Assembly (NCBI RefSeq): GCF_900106835.1
Contig: NZ_FNNR01000012.1
Location: 62,001 to 126,000 of the forward strand
Direction of reading: 5' to 3'
Source of the DNA: Arthrobacter sp. cf158
GTDB taxonomy: Bacteria; Actinomycetota; Actinomycetes; Actinomycetales; Micrococcaceae
Length of the DNA: 64,000 nt
Below, one piece after another: positions 60,291-64,000 of this stretch (position 1 is the first letter of the stretch; every line of letters starts with the position of its first letter). The notes under the pieces are model-generated. The model saw only the letters and a program-made list of their open reading frames with translations. It made no database searches and was not told where the DNA came from. The translations under genes and the position numbers were made by a program.

Positions 60291-61070
60291 CTAGGCTCCT
60301 GCCTGCTCCGGGGTTGCGGAGGACAATGCCACCGTTCGCTTTTCTATCCGCTTCTCATTTGAAGTTGCCACCACTACCCGTTGCACAAAGATGCCAGGTG
60401 TGTGGATGTGTTCGGGGTCCAGCTCCCCGGGTTCCACCAATTCCTCTACTTCAGCGATGGTGGTCTTCGCAGCCATGGCACAAAGCGGGTTGAAGTTCAT
60501 CGCTGTTGCGTGGAACACGAGGTTGCCGTGCCGGTCGCCCTTCCAGGCATGGACCAAACCGAAGTCCGGTGTCAGGGACTCTTCCAGCACATAGTCCGCG
60601 TCGTTGAAGGTGCGTACCTCCTTGGGTGAGGAGGCCAGCGCAACGTTCCCGTCGGCGTCGTACTTTTGCGGAAGGCCGCCTTCGGACACCTGGGTTCCTA
60701 CACCGGCCTTGGTGTAGAAGGCGGGGATGCCGGCGCCACCGGCGCGGAGCTTCTCGGCCAAGGTGCCCTGCGGGGTGAGGACCACTTCCAGCTCCCCGGC
60801 CAGGTACTGGCGTGCGAATTCCTTGTTCTCGCCCACATACGAGCTGATGGTTCGCCGGATGCGCCCGTCCCTCAGGAGGATGCCCAAGCCCCAGTCGTCC
60901 ACTCCGCAGTTGTTGCTGACGGTTTCCAGGTCCGTGGTGCCTTGGCTGTGGAGAGCGTCGATCAAGGAAACCGGGATTCCGCATAACCCGAAACCTCCCA
61001 CGGCGAGCGAAGCCCCATCCGGGATGTCCTTCACCGCGTCCGCGGCGCTGGCAACAACCTTGTCAATCAT
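60291..61070 (-). CDS. scoA: 3-oxoacid CoA-transferase subunit A
   Basis: 259 residues with VGGFGLCGIPVSLIDAL at the N-terminus (the CoA-transferase glycine motif), SNNCGVDDWGLG and FYTKAGVGT. Forms the heteromer with ScoB. Lies between the acyl-CoA dehydrogenase gene and scoB. Confidence 0.92.
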   Translation of the reverse strand: MIDKVVASAADAVKDIPDGASLAVGGFGLCGIPVSLIDALHSQGTTDLETVSNNCGVDDWGLGILLRDGRIRRTISSYVGENKEFARQYLAGELEVVLTPQGTLAEKLRAGGAGIPAFYTKAGVGTQVSEGGLPQKYDADGNVALASSPKEVRTFNDADYVLEESLTPDFGLVHAWKGDRHGNLVFHATAMNFNPLCAMAAKTTIAEVEELVEPGELDPEHIHTPGIFVQRVVVATSNEKRIEKRTVALSSATPEQAGA

Positions 61071-61090
61071 CCTTGATCCTTCCCGTACGG

Positions 61091-62254
61091 TTACAGACCC
61101 AGCTCGCGGGCGATGAGCATCAACTGGACTTCGGTGGTGCCTTCCCCGATTTCAAGGATCTTTGAGTCGCGGTAATGCCGTGCCACCGTGAATTCGTTGA
61201 TGAAGCCATAGCCGCCGAACACCTGGGTGGCGTCCCGCGCGTTGTCCATGGCTGCCTCGCCTGCGACCATCTTAGCGATGGCCGCTTCGGTCTTGAACGG
61301 CTTGCCGGCCAGCATCCTGGAGGCGGCGTCGTAGTACGCCAAGCGGGCCGTGTGTGCCCTGGCTTGCATCCGTGCGATCTTGAACTGGATGGCCTGGTAC
61401 TTGCCGATGTTCTGCCCAAAGGCGCTGCGTTCCTTGGCGTATTTCACGGACAAGTCCACGCACCCTTGGGCTGCGCCGGTGGCCAGCGCAGCGATCGCGA
61501 TGCGTCCTTCGTCCAGGATGGAAAGAAAGTTAGCGTAGCCACGGCCACGCTCCCCCAGGAGATTGGCTTCGGGAACACGGACATTATCCAGGGTGAGCGG
61601 GTGGGTGTCGGAGGCATTCCACCCCACCTTGTTGTATGGCTTTTCTGCCGTGAAGCCGGGCGTGTCCGTAGGCACCAGGATGGTGGAGATTTCCTTCTTG
61701 GTGCTGCCGTCGGCGTTCTCCTTCAGGCCCGTGACTGCAGTGACGGTGACCAGGGTGGTGATGTCCGTACCGGAGTTGGTGATGAACTCTTTGTTGCCGT
61801 TGATGACCCACTGGCCGTCCTCCAGGTGGGCGTGGGTCTTGGTGCCGCCGGCATCAGATCCGGCCTCACGCTCCGTCAACCCAAAACCAGCCAAGGACCG
61901 ACCAGAGGCCAGTTGCGGCAGCCACTCCTGCTTCTGCTCCTCGGTGCCGAAACGGTGAACGGGCATGGCACCCAGCGATACCCCGGCTTCCAAGGTGATG
62001 GCCACGGACTGGTCCACGCGGCCCAACTGTTCCAGAGCCAGGGCCAGCGCGAAATAGTCTCCGCCCATCCCGCCGAATTCCTCAGGGAACGGCAGGCCGA
62101 ACAGACCCATTTCCCCCATCTGTTTGACTACTTCGTAGGGGAAGCTGTGCTCTTCGTCGTGCTTGGCGGACACGGGCGCAACTACTTCGTCGGCGAACTC
62201 GCGGACGGAGTCGCTGAGGTCCTGGTATTCCTCATTCAGTTCAAAGGTGCTCAT
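61091..62254 (-). CDS. Acyl-CoA dehydrogenase
   Basis: 387 residues. FAD/substrate signatures GFGLTEREAGSDAGGT and VFGGYGFINEF. The C-terminal motif EIGEGTTEVQ places Glu371 at the medium-chain-type catalytic position; classical isovaleryl-CoA dehydrogenases have Ala there, so 2-methyl-branched or short-chain acyl-CoA is also plausible. Overlaps the carboxylase gene by 4 bp. Confidence 0.92.
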   Translation of the reverse strand: MSTFELNEEYQDLSDSVREFADEVVAPVSAKHDEEHSFPYEVVKQMGEMGLFGLPFPEEFGGMGGDYFALALALEQLGRVDQSVAITLEAGVSLGAMPVHRFGTEEQKQEWLPQLASGRSLAGFGLTEREAGSDAGGTKTHAHLEDGQWVINGNKEFITNSGTDITTLVTVTAVTGLKENADGSTKKEISTILVPTDTPGFTAEKPYNKVGWNASDTHPLTLDNVRVPEANLLGERGRGYANFLSILDEGRIAIAALATGAAQGCVDLSVKYAKERSAFGQNIGKYQAIQFKIARMQARAHTARLAYYDAASRMLAGKPFKTEAAIAKMVAGEAAMDNARDATQVFGGYGFINEFTVARHYRDSKILEIGEGTTEVQLMLIARELGL

Positions 62255-64000
62255 GGCTGGACTTCCTTGTCTGTGCTCTTGCCGGCCGTGTCTTCAGGGG
62301 CTACGGCTACGTGAATGGTGGCGAGTACCTGGTCTGCCTTGACCAGGTCCCCGGGCTTGCTGCTGAGGTGGACAGTTCCGGATACCGAGGCCACCAGTTG
62401 GTGCTCCATCTTCATGGCTTCCACAGCCAGGAGGACCTGGCCTTCCTCCACCGAATCTCCGTTGGCCACGGACACCGAAACCACGGTCCCGGGCATGGGC
62501 GAGCGCACTTCAGGATCCGCGGCTCCCTCGTCACGCTGGATCCCGGCGAGCACGCGCCTCAGGCGATCAGCCCGGTTCAGGACCTCAAGCCGAGCGGACC
62601 AGCCGTCGTTGCCAACGAACATCTCCCCTGCGCCGCCGGCCGCCACCGCATAGGTGACCATCCCGCCGTCGAGCTCCAGGACGATGCTGTCACCGCCGCT
62701 TTCCAGCACCCTGACCTTCACAGGAGGGGCGTCGTCCACCGTGACTGTCACAGAGGGGTCATTTTGGGTGACGGACGCATTGTTGGCGACCGACACGGTC
62801 GCCATCTTGCCGCCCGGAACACCGAAAGTGGCAGTCCATGCTCCGGGGGCGCCAACGCGCCAGGAGTCGGGAGTCTTCCACGCAGTGCCGGCGAGCACCG
62901 AGCCCTTGCGCCCCAGCCACAGCGTGAGCGCAGCGGCGATGAGTTCCGGATGACCCGCGTGCCTGAACGTCATGGACGGGAGTTTCCGCTCAATCAGGCC
63001 GGTGTCGAGGTGCCCGGCCCGGACATCGGCATCATTGATGAGCAGCCTTAAGTACTCCACGTTCGTGTCCACGCCCAGCAAGGTGTAACGTCCAAGCGCC
63101 GCGTCGAGAGTATCCAGGGCCGCCGCCCGGTCTTCGCCCCACGCGATGACTTTAGCCAGCATGGGATCGTAGTCGCCCGTAATGTCCAGGCCACTTCGCA
63201 TAGCGGAGTCGATCCGCACGTTGGCGTGGGTTGGTTCCAGCCCTGTCACTGCAGGATCCGCCGCGCCCTGTTCGGCCACGGCCACGATCCGCCCCATGGA
63301 CGGCATGAAGTTTCTCTCGGGGACCTCGGCGTAGATCCGGGCTTCTACGGCATGACCCTTAAGCACGACGTCGGGCTGCTGGACGGTGAGTACCTCACCG
63401 GCGGCGATCCGCACCTGCCATTCCACGAGGTCGATGCCCGTCACCATCTCCGTGACAGGATGTTCCACCTGCAGGCGGGTGTTCATCTCCATGAAGAAGA
63501 ACTCGTCCGGGTGTTCGTCGGACACCAGGAACTCGACGGTACCGGCGCCGCTGTAGTTGACCGAACGCGCTGCGTTGCAGGCTGCCTCGCCCATCCTCAT
63601 CCGCTGCGCGGCTCCGTCCGCCAGCGATTCGAACAGGGCGGACGGGGCCTCCTCGATGACCTTCTGGTGCCGCCGCTGGAGCGAGCACTCGCGTTCGCCC
63701 AAGTGGATAACGTTGCCATGGTTGTCAGCCAGGACCTGCACCTCAATATGCCGGGGAGCCCGAATGAGCCGCTCCAGGAAGAGGGTGTCATCCCCAAATG
63801 CAGATGCTGCCACCCGTCGTGCTGCCAGCAGCGTGGGGGCCATGTCCTCGGCCCGTTCCACCACGTGCATGCCCTTGCCGCCACCACCGGCTGACGGCTT
63901 GATCAGCAAAGGGAATCCCACCCCCGGGGCCGCAGCGATCAGTTCCTGGTCGGTGAGTCCGGGCTTGGCGATGCCGGGGACGCACGGAACGTCGTAGGCC
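62251..64000 (-). CDS. Biotin-dependent acyl-CoA carboxylase alpha subunit (5' end outside window)
   Basis: Partial: 583 codons before the right edge, including stop. The frame stays open to position 64000, and the codons before 63921 encode VPCVPGIAKPGLT, so the start lies outside the window. Biotin carboxylase domain with the ATP-grasp glycine loop IKPSAGGGGKGM, EVQVLADNHGNVIHLGERECS and MNTRLQVEHPVTE; then a biotin carrier domain with the biotinylated lysine in EAMKMEHQ. Given the operon it may be the methylcrotonyl-CoA carboxylase alpha subunit, but acetyl/propionyl-CoA carboxylase is not excluded. Confidence 0.93.
   Translation of the reverse strand, partial: AYDVPCVPGIAKPGLTDQELIAAAPGVGFPLLIKPSAGGGGKGMHVVERAEDMAPTLLAARRVAASAFGDDTLFLERLIRAPRHIEVQVLADNHGNVIHLGERECSLQRRHQKVIEEAPSALFESLADGAAQRMRMGEAACNAARSVNYSGAGTVEFLVSDEHPDEFFFMEMNTRLQVEHPVTEMVTGIDLVEWQVRIAAGEVLTVQQPDVVLKGHAVEARIYAEVPERNFMPSMGRIVAVAEQGAADPAVTGLEPTHANVRIDSAMRSGLDITGDYDPMLAKVIAWGEDRAAALDTLDAALGRYTLLGVDTNVEYLRLLINDADVRAGHLDTGLIERKLPSMTFRHAGHPELIAAALTLWLGRKGSVLAGTAWKTPDSWRVGAPGAWTATFGVPGGKMATVSVANNASVTQNDPSVTVTVDDAPPVKVRVLESGGDSIVLELDGGMVTYAVAAGGAGEMFVGNDGWSARLEVLNRADRLRRVLAGIQRDEGAADPEVRSPMPGTVVSVSVANGDSVEEGQVLLAVEAMKMEHQLVASVSGTVHLSSKPGDLVKADQVLATIHVAVAPEDTAGKSTDKEVQP

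Noticed and set aside
1..64000. tRNA, rRNA, insertion sequences or prophage
   Set aside because: I saw no tRNA cloverleaf, rRNA segments, transposase or integrase motifs or terminal inverted repeats; a tRNA scan program would be needed for certainty.

Overview
The window is high-GC chromosomal DNA from an actinobacterium, most likely Arthrobacter/Paenarthrobacter or a close Micrococcaceae relative. This rests on gene order (ftsK-rnj-dapA, rimP-nusA-ylxR-infB-rbfA, truB-ribF-rpsO-pnp-M16 protease, dxr-site-2 protease-ispG), frequent GTG starts, and family signatures such as a DUF222-type protein, DUF4439 and DUF4081-GNAT. I see no rRNA, tRNA, CRISPR array, phage or insertion sequence. Both edges cut a gene: ftsK on the left, a biotin-dependent carboxylase alpha subunit on the right.

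Layout. 1-9.9 kb: ftsK (partial), ribonuclease J, dapA, a nitrilase-family amidohydrolase, a short DUF222-like protein behind a LexA-type box, an SGNH esterase, a heparan-glucosaminide-acetyltransferase-like membrane protein, a small membrane protein and dapB. 9.9-17.8 kb: a molybdenum-cofactor block (moaE, mogA/moaB, moaC, moeA; divergent moaA and moaD) around a three-gene unit of response regulator, histidine kinase and a membrane-anchored Moco oxidoreductase. 17.8-32.9 kb: DUF1579 protein, M16 protease, pnp, rpsO, ribF, two small membrane proteins, truB, an aminotransferase, guanine deaminase, rbfA, infB, ylxR, nusA, rimP. 33-39.4 kb: DUF4439 protein, VIT-family protein, an APH(6)/hydroxyurea-type kinase, an aspartate-dehydrogenase-like protein, a TauE-type permease and proS. 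39.4-42.8 kb: a 510-bp non-coding stretch, then an ABC-2 exporter with its own TetR regulator, and a lipoprotein. 42.9-47.8 kb: GNAT, ispG, YciI, site-2 protease, dxr. 48-49.4 kb: lipase maturation factor. 49.5-58.1 kb: a LacI-controlled sugar uptake and oxidation operon. 58.1-64 kb: a catabolic operon (CitE-like lyase, MaoC hydratase, ScoB, ScoA, acyl-CoA dehydrogenase, carboxylase alpha) that matches leucine/branched-chain acid degradation.

How the parts work together. moaA/C/D/E, mogA and moeA make the Moco that the adjacent oxidoreductase needs, and the two-component pair is translationally coupled to that oxidoreductase. The sugar operon encodes a binding protein and two permeases but no ATPase, followed by two Gfo/Idh/MocA oxidoreductases, a TIM-barrel epimerase/isomerase and a ThuA protein: a layout expected for a keto-sugar route with an unknown substrate. 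The right-edge operon supplies most steps from a branched acyl-CoA to acetyl-CoA and acetoacetyl-CoA.

The most useful new observations are regulatory and structural: a LexA-like box touching a -10 element before a shortened DUF222-type gene; about ten starts lying 6-7 nt after a TANNNT hexamer (leaderless geometry); a perfect 12-bp palindrome on both sides of the lacI/sugar-operon intergenic region; a palindrome at the predicted start of the tetR-ABC transcript; a likely Sec/Tat dual-targeted Moco protein; and small tandem repeats built around the stop codons of the site-2 protease and lipoprotein genes. No wholly new system is proven here.
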